Below are positions 1 to 7,329 of a stretch of 17,468 nucleotides of DNA, piece by piece (positions within the stretch are counted from its first letter, which is position 1; the number at the start of each line of letters is the position of its first letter). The notes beneath the pieces were generated by a model. The model worked only from the letters and a program-made list of their open reading frames with translations, had not been told where the DNA came from and ran no database searches. The stretch covers positions 1-17,468 of the forward strand of contig DASYAN010000315.1 of the NCBI GenBank assembly GCA_036501345.1, written 5' to 3'. The translations under genes and the position numbers were made by a program. This stretch comes from DASYAN01 sp036501345. GTDB taxonomy: Bacteria > Chloroflexota > Ktedonobacteria > Ktedonobacterales > Ktedonobacteraceae.

Positions 1-599
1 AAATCGACTGCTGATAGTTCTTTGCGACTAATACGATCTAGATACTCCTCATTTTCAGGAACACCTTTAAGCTCCTTTAGCTCTTGAAGAGAGTGTCGAT
101 AAAGGCCAACATAGCCAGCATCGATGAAAATACCAAAGGATGCGGATTGGACACCTGCAATCTGAGCAGCCTTATCGAGTGCTTTGAAACTTTCAGAGAC
201 TTCGAGACGCTTTTCCAAGCGAGCCCTCTGCTCTTCTCTGAGTTGATGTATCTCATTGACACGGGTAGATACCGCAAAATAGGCCTGGGCTGCAGCAATT
301 TCTGACTTTCTAGGGTCGCCGTTTTGGTCTATGAGATAGCAGGCAAAGCGTGAAAGATTGTAATCGGCCTTGGCTTTGGCGCCCCCATGTGGCATAGGCG
401 ATGTTTTGCCAGCATCGGCAAAATGTTGATCGACTATGTTTCCACTCTGCTCGCAGGAGGTCATGGCTCGTTGAATGGCATCATCAAAACGTCTCCACTG
501 TCGATATCCCAAAAGAGGCATAAGGTCACGAGCTGACCAGTATTCCACATTGTAAGGGTTAATCTGTTTGATTGAGTCAAAATCAGGAATTTGTGTCAT
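1..599 (-). CDS. dinD: DinD-like DNA-damage-inducible protein, partial (3' end outside the window)
   Basis: Open from an ATG at 599-597 to the left edge with no stop (199 codons visible). From memory it resembles E. coli DinD throughout: an N-terminal Bro-N-like part with YWSARDLMPLLGY (residues 20-32), then NLSRFACYLIDQNGDPRK (81-98), IAAAQAYFAVSTR (101-113), a charged helical stretch rich in Glu and Arg (115-135), and FGIFIDAGYVGLYR (155-168). E. coli DinD is about 275 residues, so roughly a quarter is missing. It is SOS-induced there and has been reported to act on RecA filaments; that role is not shown here. The start overlaps the purM stop by 17 bases, and GAGGT lies about 8 bases upstream of the ATG, so it is probably cotranscribed and translationally coupled with purQM. 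I see no SOS box in front of it. Identification is good; regulation is inferred from position. Confidence 0.82.
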   Translation of the reverse strand, partial: MTQIPDFDSIKQINPYNVEYWSARDLMPLLGYRQWRRFDDAIQRAMTSCEQSGNIVDQHFADAGKTSPMPHGGAKAKADYNLSRFACYLIDQNGDPRKSEIAAAQAYFAVSTRVNEIHQLREEQRARLEKRLEVSESFKALDKAAQIAGVQSASFGIFIDAGYVGLYRHSLQELKELKGVPENEEYLDRISRKELSAVD

Positions 600-2634
600 C
601 ACTTGCTACCTCACATCCTTGAATATTAATAAATACTTTTTCCACACCTTCCCCCTCTACAATCGTTCCAATAGTTAGCAGTTCGGGAAGGACACAGCGT
701 GCCTCTAGAGCACTCTTAGGCGAAAGCACCATCACTACGCCTATACCCATGTTAAGAGCGCGATAGAGTTCGGCTTGCGGCACCTTGCCCAAGCGTCCAA
801 TAAGCTGGAAAAGCGGTGGTACACTCCATGTATTAGTTTCGACGACTGCCTGCATGCCGGGTGGCAAGATACGCGATATATTGCCTTCGAAGCCACCGCC
901 AGTAATATGTGCCATACCTTTAATGTATCGTCCTCGGTCAGCCAGATAGTCGCGTAGTTGTGTGATCTCGCGTAGATAGCTACGGTGAGGTTGCAACAGC
1001 GCATCAACCAGTGGCTCACCCAGTTCAGGGAAAACAGTATCGAGGGCATAGGGGGCAAACACTCGTCGTACTAGCGAGTAGCCATTGGTATGTAGCCCGT
1101 TGGAAGGTAAACCCAGGATGACATCACCAGCACTGATTGTCGAGCCATTGACAATCTCATCTTCTTCTGCAACACCTACGATTGTGCCTGCAAGATCAAA
1201 AGCTCCAGGTAGATAGACATCGGGCATTTCCGCCGTCTCGCCGCCAAGAAGTGCACAGCCAGACTCACGACAGGCGTTGGCAATGCCCTTGACAATCGTC
1301 GCTGCATGGACGGGATCAAGCTTGCCCATTGCAATATAGTCCATAAAGAAGAGCGGCCGGGCACCTTGCATAAGCAAATCATTGATGGAGTGATTGAGCA
1401 GATCATAGCCGATGGTATCGTAGCGCTCAGCCTGTGCCGCAATCAACGTCTTGGTTCCCACTCCATCGGTAGAAGAGACAAGAACAGGCCGACGCATCTT
1501 CTGAAGGGCTTTTGCACTGAACACACCAGCAAAAGCTCCAATACCAGCGAGAACTTCTGGTCCCTGAGTTGCACGCACAGCATCTTTCATTAACCTGACG
1601 GCTTTCTCACCTGCAGCAACATCAACTCCACTATCGGCATAAGAGGCAGACGTGCAGGCCGTTGTGTCCACTATTCCCTCAACATCTACCCGGCAATTCA
1701 TACCCGGAGGGCACACGGTTGCCCGAGTGTAGGGGCCTAATTCACCGTGTGCCCTTTGGGTATTGCGCCCGCCACCCCTCGGGGTCCCTACATTCTCGGG
1801 CGATAAATCGCTGGAGGGATTTTGTTGTGTTTTTTGTGGTGAATTGTTCAGAGATTGCAGGGTATATTCGTACGCGTTCTTGAATATCAGGAGACCATCT
1901 GCCTGTCTGCCTGCTAAACTTCGCCGCTGTGGATGTTGCAGCATTGTGATGAAACGCTCGGGGTGTGGCATCAGGCCAAGGACATTACCTCGCGCATTAC
2001 ATACACCTGCAATGTTACTAAGCGATCCATTGGGATTGGCAGGATAGGCAACCGACTGAGTGATATTGCCATCCGACGCTGTGTAGACCAGCGGCACCTG
2101 CCCATTTGCCAGTAAACGATCAACCAGGGATGCGTCTTCCAAGACAAACTGGCCTTCTCCATGAGCTACTGGCATTTCAAGTGGCCGCTCGATACCGCGT
2201 GTGAAAATACAGGGACCGGGTTGTACCGCCATGCTTATCCAGCGACATTCAAACATTGCTAAAGCATTCTCGGTCAGTGTCGCACGCAATCTAGCCTCGG
2301 GATATCCAGGCAATAATCCTGCACGTATCAATACCTGGAAGCCATTGCAGATGCCTAATACGGGACGTCCCTCACTAATAAAACGGCTCAACTGGTCGCC
2401 GAGGTGTATGGTCAGATTCTTGGCTAGCAGTGTACCAGCTCCCAGATCATCCCCATAGGAGAATCCGCCAGGAATTAGCAGGAATTGGTAGTCCAATAAG
2501 CTATCGGGAGCCTTAATAAGCTGATTGATATGGACTAGATCGGTCTCGAAGCCGACCAGACGGCAGACCTGCGCAGTCTCGCGGTCACAATTGATGCCTG
2601 GGGCTCGCAAAACCAATGCTCGTAGCACACTCAT
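583..2634 (-). CDS. purQM: PurQ-PurM fusion: FGAM synthase glutaminase subunit fused to AIR synthase
   Basis: One 683-residue frame. Residues 1 to about 262 are PurQ, the class I glutaminase that supplies ammonia to PurL: IPGGFSYGDDLGAG, nucleophile Cys96 in GICNGFQ, and His224/Glu226 in MPHPER. Residues about 323-683 are PurM, which cyclises FGAM to AIR with ATP: SYADSGVDVAAGEKAV, SSTDGVGTKT, GGETAEMP, GLPSNGLHTNGYSL and HITGGGFEGN. Both domains look complete and of normal length. Between them, residues 274-316 are encoded by an interspersed palindromic repeat (1688-1812). The ATG at 2634 is chosen because it forms ATGA with the purSL stop and has a very G-rich Shine-Dalgarno; an in-frame ATG lies 21 bases upstream. 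A GTG at 1671 with GAGGG before it may be the ancestral PurM start. I know of no common PurQ-PurM fusion. Confidence 0.95.
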   Translation of the reverse strand: MSVLRALVLRAPGINCDRETAQVCRLVGFETDLVHINQLIKAPDSLLDYQFLLIPGGFSYGDDLGAGTLLAKNLTIHLGDQLSRFISEGRPVLGICNGFQVLIRAGLLPGYPEARLRATLTENALAMFECRWISMAVQPGPCIFTRGIERPLEMPVAHGEGQFVLEDASLVDRLLANGQVPLVYTASDGNITQSVAYPANPNGSLSNIAGVCNARGNVLGLMPHPERFITMLQHPQRRSLAGRQADGLLIFKNAYEYTLQSLNNSPQKTQQNPSSDLSPENVGTPRGGGRNTQRAHGELGPYTRATVCPPGMNCRVDVEGIVDTTACTSASYADSGVDVAAGEKAVRLMKDAVRATQGPEVLAGIGAFAGVFSAKALQKMRRPVLVSSTDGVGTKTLIAAQAERYDTIGYDLLNHSINDLLMQGARPLFFMDYIAMGKLDPVHAATIVKGIANACRESGCALLGGETAEMPDVYLPGAFDLAGTIVGVAEEDEIVNGSTISAGDVILGLPSNGLHTNGYSLVRRVFAPYALDTVFPELGEPLVDALLQPHRSYLREITQLRDYLADRGRYIKGMAHITGGGFEGNISRILPPGMQAVVETNTWSVPPLFQLIGRLGKVPQAELYRALNMGIGVVMVLSPKSALEARCVLPELLTIGTIVEGEGVEKVFINIQGCEVASDDTNS
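1669..1680 (-). promoter_or_regulatory. possible internal ribosome binding site and GTG start for PurM
   Basis: On the minus strand GAGGG (1680-1676) is followed after four bases by an in-frame GTG (1671-1669) at codon 322 of purQM. It sits just after the repeat-derived linker and about ten codons before the conserved PurM start SYADSGVD. It fits the start expected for a free-standing PurM, so PurM may still be made separately. The four-base spacing is short, and I cannot tell whether it is used. Confidence 0.35.
1688..1812. repeat. interspersed palindromic repeat, copy A (in the purQ-purM junction)
   Basis: The core is an inverted repeat with arms 1700-1719 and 1744-1763 (18 of 20 pairs Watson-Crick, the other two G-T wobbles) around a 24-base loop. 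To the right lie a small palindrome ACCCC-TC-GGGGT (1774-1785), TGTAGGG/CCCTACA boxes (1729-1735 and 1786-1792) and a GCGATAAATCGC box (1800-1811). The 1688-1772 part aligns with copy B2 (5175-5260) with one single-base indel and scattered substitutions. Its right half, reverse-complemented, aligns with copy B1 (5109-5146). It is read in frame on the minus strand as purQM residues 274-316. Confidence 0.9.
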
Positions 2635-5600
2635 GATGCCCGTCCCCCCTTCCAAGCTTCTTGCAACTCCTCTACACTTATATTTATTAGCTCTGCTTCT
2701 TCACCACTATGCACAATAAAACGAGAACTATTGTTAACTGCACCAATGTAGGTGATATCCTCGACACCACTTGCCATCATGTACTTCTCGAACGTACCGA
2801 ATTGCTCCGGCGTGATCTCCACTAGGAAGCGCGATGGTGTCTCACTAAAGAGTCGCACGATGGTTTCCTCATTGGGATGAATGGTCGGAACTCCTTTGAC
2901 GGTGATGTGTTCCAGATTAAGCGTGGCACCAAGTTGGCCTGCTAGCGACATTTCCGCCGCCGCAAGGGCTAGACCACCTTCCGAAAGATCCTGACAGGCA
3001 CGTACCAGACCCTGACGGATGGCTTCCCCGAGTGCTTTCATGGTCATATGTGCCTTAGCTGTGTCGACCTTTGGCACCTCGGCATGCCGGAAGAGATGAT
3101 CGAACGAGTCGGGATCTATCACTTCGGCATAATACGAACCTGCTAGCTCATTACGGGTTGCCCCAATCAGGTAGAGCAGGTTGCCTGGAATCTTGAGCGA
3201 CATATCAATGGTACGGGATGCATCCTCGATCACACTAACCGCCGATATCAGCAGAGTTGGGAGGACTGGTAAGCGACGTCCATCGGTACGGTATTCATTG
3301 TTCAGGCTATCTTTGCCTGAAATGAAGGGTGTTTTAAAAGCGAGAGCAGCGTCATGACAGCCTTTAGCTGCACGTACCAGCATACCCAGTTGCTCGGGAT
3401 CATTGGGATTACCCCAGCAAAAGTTGTCTAGAATGGCAGCATGGTTCACGTCACCGCCAACAGCAGTGAGATTGCGCAGTGCCTCATCGACAGCATTCAT
3501 CGCCATGTGATATGGGTCAATCTTGCCATACAACGGATTAATGCCATTGGAGAGCACAATACCGGTGCTAGGCTGACTACCATCGATCAACGGCTGCAGG
3601 ACTGCGGCATCGCCTGGTCCATTGCCCGAACGTCCCACTAGTGGCTTGAGCACTGTTGCGCCCTGCACCTCGTGGTCATAGCGCCGCACCACATCCTCTT
3701 TCGAAGCAATATTGGGATGGCGCAAGAGAGCAAGTAAGGTTGGAGCTAATGAGCTCTGAAGTGCCTGCATCACGCTGGCAGATGTAGATGTAGGACTAGT
3801 CGCTGAAGGTTCAACACGTGTCCAGATAGCCTCTAAATGTTTACGGGGAATGCCATTATGGAGGAAGGTCATATCCATATCAGCAACGATTTGGCTATGA
3901 TAGGTGATTTTCAGGCGGTGATCGTTTGTGAAAGAGCCAAGGACGCTGGCCTCTACTTCTTCGATGGCACAGATTTCTAGTAATTCATTAAGAGCTGCAG
4001 GTGGCACAGCAAGGATCATACGTTCCTGGGCTTCCGAGAGCCAGATTTCCCATGGAGCCAGACCCTGGTATTTCAATGGAGCCTTCTCCAGCTCGACACG
4101 TGCACCTGTTCTTGCCCCCATTTCACCGATGGCCGAGGAGAAGCCACCAGCTCCACAGTCGGTAATAGCGTGATAGAGCTTGCGATCACGGGCCTGAATA
4201 ATCACATCGGTGACCTTCTTTTCAGTGATCGGAGCTCCGATCTGGACAGCGGCACCAGCTTGTTTATTGATCTCCAGGCTCATTTCACCGGAAGAGAAGG
4301 TGGCACCATGCACGCCATCACGTCCGGTGCGTCCGCCTAAACAGACAATTAGGTCACCTGACTCAACCTGACTGGGATGACTCCCATGAGGCAGAACGCC
4401 CAGGCAGCCACAAAAGACAAGGGGATTAAAAATATAACCTGGGTGGTAGAGAATAGCTCCGTTGACCGTGGGAATGCCCATCTTATTGCCATAATCACGG
4501 ATGCCATTGACAACTCCACTAGCGATGCGGCGCGGAGGAAATACTCCAGAGGGCAACTCATCTGCGGAAGTCTCTTGTGGCCCGAAGCAGAGTATATCTG
4601 AGCAAGCAATCGGCTGGGCGGAAACCCCAAGTACGTCGCGAATGACACCACCAATACCTGTGTTCGCTCCACCAAATGGCTCGATAGCCGACGGATGATT
4701 ATGAGTTTCGACCTTGAAGGCAATATCCTGACTAGCGGTCAAACGAATAATGCCAGCGTTATCACTAAAAGCTGATACCAACCATGCCGGTCTAATCTGT
4801 TCTGTCGCACGCATAATATAGCGTTTCAGCAGGCCATGAATAGTCTCGGTTTCAATGACATGGCCCTTCTCGTCTACTTCTCGGTAATCGATAGTGGCCT
4901 TGAAGGTCTTATGTGAGCAGTGCTCTGACCAAGTTTGAGCTAGCGTCTCCAATTCAACATCGGTGGGTTCGCGTTCCTGGGATTTGTAGTGCTGCTGAAT
5001 AGTGCGCATCTCCTCCAAATCCAACGAGAGTAGACCAGCCTTGCTCACTTCAAGCAATTGTTCATCATTCATGCCCGAAATAAAAATAGTACGCGTGGGA
5101 AGGGCAGGCGCAATACCCGGAGGGCACACGGTGAATTGGGCCTCTACCGATGGCGATAAATCGCTCGTTGAATCACCCGGCAATTCATACCCGGAGGGCA
5201 CAGGGTTGCCCGAGTTATAGGGACCCGATTTACCCTGTGCCCTCCGGGTATCGCGTCCGCTGTCTCCCCCACATTCTTGGAAACGTCCGTTGGAATAGAA
5301 GACATATTCTTGAATAACGGGATTGTAGAACAGAGCCTGAGCAATAGCATGAACATCATCCTCGCTCAGACGATTGTCGAGTATGTAACGTCGTCCCGTC
5401 TCGACATGTTCCAATCCACTAATACCGAGCATCTGAGCACCCGCCTGTACACTCTCTGCTAGCGTATCGGTGACCCCAGCATGAAAGAAAACGTCGACGA
5501 TGTGACCTGTCGACGCTTGTACTACTACTGGCTGCGCTACTTCGCTAGCCATAATAGCTGCTTCCTGTACCACCGGATCAACTAATAACTCCCGCGTGAG

Positions 5601-5804
5601 TTGCTCCACTTGAGAGGTAGAGAGGTTTCCGCTGAGGAGATAGAGTTGAGCGGTGTGAAGGATACGCTGAGATATGCTGGCGGAACTATTGGCGAGCGAT
5701 GGTAGACGTTTTTTGGGTAGTTGTAATATTTCACGAATAAGCTGGTGAGCATGCACATCGTGCTGCTCTCCAATTGCTCGTACCTCAACCTGATATGATG
5801 TCAC
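2631..5804 (-). CDS. purSL: tandem PurS-PurL fusion, FGAM synthase
   Basis: 1057 residues. PurL makes FGAM from FGAR, ATP and glutamine-derived ammonia. Two PurS-like segments lead: residues about 3-85 (ending LLVDPVVQE) and about 98-172 (ending NPVIQEYVF). Small-type FGAM synthases use two PurS chains per PurL, so this chain carries its own pair. Residues 181-235 are encoded by interspersed repeats. PurL starts near MNDEQLLEVSKAGLLSL (245) and has SEHCSHKTF (293-301), VETHNHPSAIEPFGGANTG, GRTGRDGVHGATF, ISGKDSLNNEY and DLSEGGLALAAAE. The start is GTG (5804-5802), with AGGAAG ten bases upstream and a good promoter at 5887-5916. The stop overlaps the purQM start as ATGA, so the two are coupled. 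Function is secure; both PurS assignments rest on motif resemblance. Confidence 0.95.
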   Translation of the reverse strand: MTSYQVEVRAIGEQHDVHAHQLIREILQLPKKRLPSLANSSASISQRILHTAQLYLLSGNLSTSQVEQLTRELLVDPVVQEAAIMASEVAQPVVVQASTGHIVDVFFHAGVTDTLAESVQAGAQMLGISGLEHVETGRRYILDNRLSEDDVHAIAQALFYNPVIQEYVFYSNGRFQECGGDSGRDTRRAQGKSGPYNSGNPVPSGYELPGDSTSDLSPSVEAQFTVCPPGIAPALPTRTIFISGMNDEQLLEVSKAGLLSLDLEEMRTIQQHYKSQEREPTDVELETLAQTWSEHCSHKTFKATIDYREVDEKGHVIETETIHGLLKRYIMRATEQIRPAWLVSAFSDNAGIIRLTASQDIAFKVETHNHPSAIEPFGGANTGIGGVIRDVLGVSAQPIACSDILCFGPQETSADELPSGVFPPRRIASGVVNGIRDYGNKMGIPTVNGAILYHPGYIFNPLVFCGCLGVLPHGSHPSQVESGDLIVCLGGRTGRDGVHGATFSSGEMSLEINKQAGAAVQIGAPITEKKVTDVIIQARDRKLYHAITDCGAGGFSSAIGEMGARTGARVELEKAPLKYQGLAPWEIWLSEAQERMILAVPPAALNELLEICAIEEVEASVLGSFTNDHRLKITYHSQIVADMDMTFLHNGIPRKHLEAIWTRVEPSATSPTSTSASVMQALQSSLAPTLLALLRHPNIASKEDVVRRYDHEVQGATVLKPLVGRSGNGPGDAAVLQPLIDGSQPSTGIVLSNGINPLYGKIDPYHMAMNAVDEALRNLTAVGGDVNHAAILDNFCWGNPNDPEQLGMLVRAAKGCHDAALAFKTPFISGKDSLNNEYRTDGRRLPVLPTLLISAVSVIEDASRTIDMSLKIPGNLLYLIGATRNELAGSYYAEVIDPDSFDHLFRHAEVPKVDTAKAHMTMKALGEAIRQGLVRACQDLSEGGLALAAAEMSLAGQLGATLNLEHITVKGVPTIHPNEETIVRLFSETPSRFLVEITPEQFGTFEKYMMASGVEDITYIGAVNNSSRFIVHSGEEAELINISVEELQEAWKGGRAS
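5109..5165. repeat. interspersed palindromic repeat, half copy B1 (inside purSL)
   Basis: Positions 5109-5146 match the reverse complement of the right half of copy A (ATACCC, AGGGCACACGGTGAATT, then GGCC and CTAC boxes) with a few substitutions. A GCGATAAATCGC box (5153-5164), identical to the one at 1800-1811, follows. It is read in frame as part of the PurS-PurL linker (VCPPGIA and SDLSP come from here). Only one arm is present, so this copy cannot form the long hairpin alone. Its arm could pair with the right arm of B2. Confidence 0.82.
5175..5260. repeat. interspersed palindromic repeat, full copy B2 (inside purSL)
   Basis: Perfect 20-bp inverted repeat, arms 5187-5206 and 5232-5251, loop 25 bases. 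It lies in the same orientation as copy A. Relative to A, one base pair of the stem is flipped on both sides (position 17 of the left arm and 4 of the right arm), which keeps pairing intact. One extra base in the loop puts the two copies in different frames after the shared peptide GPY: copy A continues to VCPPGMNC, B2 to PVPSGYEL. No stop occurs in either. Confidence 0.9.
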
Positions 5805-5886
5805 AATTTCTGCTTCCTGGTTGGACTATGATCTAAGGGAAGGAAATAGCATACCCATGGTATTTTGCATCCAAAGGGATATTTTT

Positions 5887-5916
5887 ATTGTAGCATTTTT
5901 TTTCAGCGGCTGGCAA
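5887..5916 (-). promoter_or_regulatory. sigma70-type promoter of purSL
   Basis: On the minus strand, TTGCCA (5916-5911) is followed after an 18-base spacer by TACAAT (5892-5887). TG one base before the -10 makes it an extended -10. This predicts a leader of about 75 bases before the GTG at 5804. I saw no purine riboswitch in that leader. Confidence 0.65.
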
Positions 5917-5922
5917 ATGCAG

Positions 5923-5966
5923 AAGTCAGTCAGCCATCCAAGGTAGTAGATCCGGCTGACTGACTT
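5923..5966. terminator. hairpin between the hydrolase gene and purSL, probable terminator
   Basis: Perfect 13-bp inverted repeat, arms 5923-5935 (AAGTCAGTCAGCC) and 5954-5966, loop 18 bases. It lies 47-90 bases past the hydrolase stop and just upstream of the purSL -35 box. There is no real T run on the minus-strand exit side, so it may end transcription weakly or serve another role. Confidence 0.5.
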
Positions 5967-6012
5967 TTCCTGAGTCGTTTAGACTGGATTGCCTCAGCCT
6001 CTTCATTTTTCC

Positions 6013-6672
6013 CTACGCGACATATTTTGTGCCATCAAGCAAATGCACAAACTCGGTGATAATCCGCTGTAACTCTTCCAGATGATTCTGGAAGAAATGG
6101 TCTGCCCCCTGGATCAGAATCATACTTTTCGGTGCAGGTACCTGTTCAAACCAATCCTTTGCTTGGGCATAAGACGCAGTATCATCTTCTGAACCATGTA
6201 TAAAGAGCTTAGGCTTATGGCAGTCCTGCAGGGTATTCCCACCAAACGAGCGAGCAGGCACTCCGAGTCCAATCATAGCCTGCGCACGATCATCGGTAGC
6301 AGCGACACGTAGCCCTACCCAGGAGCCGAAGGAGAAGCCAGCAACAAGCACAGGTACGCCGGGATAGCGTCGGCTGAGAAACTCCAATGCATACCGTACA
6401 TCATCCATTTCACCTCGCCCCTCATCATAAATGCCAGTGCTGTGTCCGACACCGCGAAAATTGAAGCGCAATGCTGGAATGCCGAGTATCTGCAGGGTCT
6501 GTGCCGTCTTAAAAACAACTTTATTATGCATCGTCCCACCATAGAGTGGATGCGGGTGGCAAACGAGTCCAACATAAGCAGCTTGTGAACCCTCTTCCCC
6601 TGGTTTAAGAATCCCTTCCAGATGTCCTGAGGGGGTAGGTATATTCACATGTAATACTTGATCGCTAGGCAT
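6013..6672 (-). CDS. alpha/beta hydrolase (COG2945-like)
   Basis: 219 residues, full length for small serine hydrolases of this type. Motifs: CHPHPLYGGTMHNKVV (residues 38-53, a signature of this group, oxyanion region), FRGVGHSTG, the nucleophile elbow GFSFGSW with its Ser in GxSxG, HGSEDD carrying the probable acid, and GADHFF with the catalytic His. No signal peptide, so probably cytoplasmic. The substrate cannot be told; relatives are esterases or unassigned. ATG start with AGGAAA about nine bases upstream. It begins nine bases after the stop of the membrane-protein gene 6682-7065, so the two form one unit, and a hairpin at 5923-5966 probably ends it. Confidence 0.88.
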   Translation of the reverse strand: MPSDQVLHVNIPTPSGHLEGILKPGEEGSQAAYVGLVCHPHPLYGGTMHNKVVFKTAQTLQILGIPALRFNFRGVGHSTGIYDEGRGEMDDVRYALEFLSRRYPGVPVLVAGFSFGSWVGLRVAATDDRAQAMIGLGVPARSFGGNTLQDCHKPKLFIHGSEDDTASYAQAKDWFEQVPAPKSMILIQGADHFFQNHLEELQRIITEFVHLLDGTKYVA

Positions 6673-6681
6673 ATCTTTTTC

Positions 6682-7065
6682 CTACTCTTTCTCATCTTTC
6701 TCTTGCTTTTGCTGACGCGACATATGCTGTACAGCACCAATTGCGGCTTTCATAGTGAGTATAACTAGCACAATGCTAACAATAAGCGTAAATGCGATCA
6801 GTCCTACCACAATGTACCGAGCTGTCTGATTTGCCAGCAGGATAAGCAACAATACAAACACGAGTATCAATGCGAAAACGATATTATTGACGCCGAATAA
6901 TACTTTTGGCTGTTTATACCAAGCTGCCGACACTTTGATTACGTGTTCCTGCGAACTTCCGCGCAAACCCGAGCGAATGTTAGAGATACCAAACAGTGCT
7001 AGCCCACAGGCACAAATGCCCAGGAAAATGATGAGCGCGAGCAACCCTCCATTAATAGAGACCAT
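6682..7065 (-). CDS. small three-helix membrane protein, unknown function
   Basis: 127 residues, not recognised. Three hydrophobic stretches: about residues 6-28 (LLALIIFLGICACGLALFGI), 57-78 (VLFGVNNIVFALILVFVLLL) and 84-105 (YIVVGLIAFTLIVSIVLVIL). A basic and acidic tail (SRQQKQEKDEKE) follows. A polar loop with SSQEHVIKVSAAWYKQP lies between the first two. ATG start with a strong GGGGGAG Shine-Dalgarno five bases upstream. It is the first gene of a unit with the alpha/beta hydrolase, but the neighbour gives no clear hint of function. Confidence 0.78.
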   Translation of the reverse strand: MVSINGGLLALIIFLGICACGLALFGISNIRSGLRGSSQEHVIKVSAAWYKQPKVLFGVNNIVFALILVFVLLLILLANQTARYIVVGLIAFTLIVSIVLVILTMKAAIGAVQHMSRQQKQEKDEKE

Positions 7066-7329
7066 ATAACTCCCCCAAGATAAATTATTATCTCTCCTAA
7101 CTATATCGCTTCTTTATGCTGAATAGCTAGTGACCCTGGAGATTTGGGTGGGTATCAAAGTGTGACAGCATCTTGGTGGTAGCCCCCTCGCTCTACCATG
7201 TGGTAAAATTCTAATAAGAGAAAGGATCCACCACACAGTAGATATGCGTGCCAGGGAGAGATCTATAGTCCTGAATATGTGTATGTAAAGAATACGTATA
7301 GATGCTTTTTGAAAGGCAGATAAACAGTT
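7066..7329. promoter_or_regulatory. divergent intergenic region with the pdxS promoter
   Basis: The spacer separates the membrane-protein unit (minus) from pdxS (plus). On the plus strand TGGTAAAAT (7201-7209) is an extended -10 without a recognisable -35 at normal spacing. A short palindrome, TACCA-TG-TGGTA (7194-7205), overlaps it and could be an operator. The pdxS leader would be about 115 bases. On the minus strand TATAGT (7105-7100) is a weak -10 candidate for the membrane-protein gene. I see no coding sequence here. Confidence 0.4.

Noticed and set aside
4349..4723. 124-codon minus-strand frame inside purSL.
   Set aside because: It is a shadow of the strongly conserved PurL frame and has no recognisable product.
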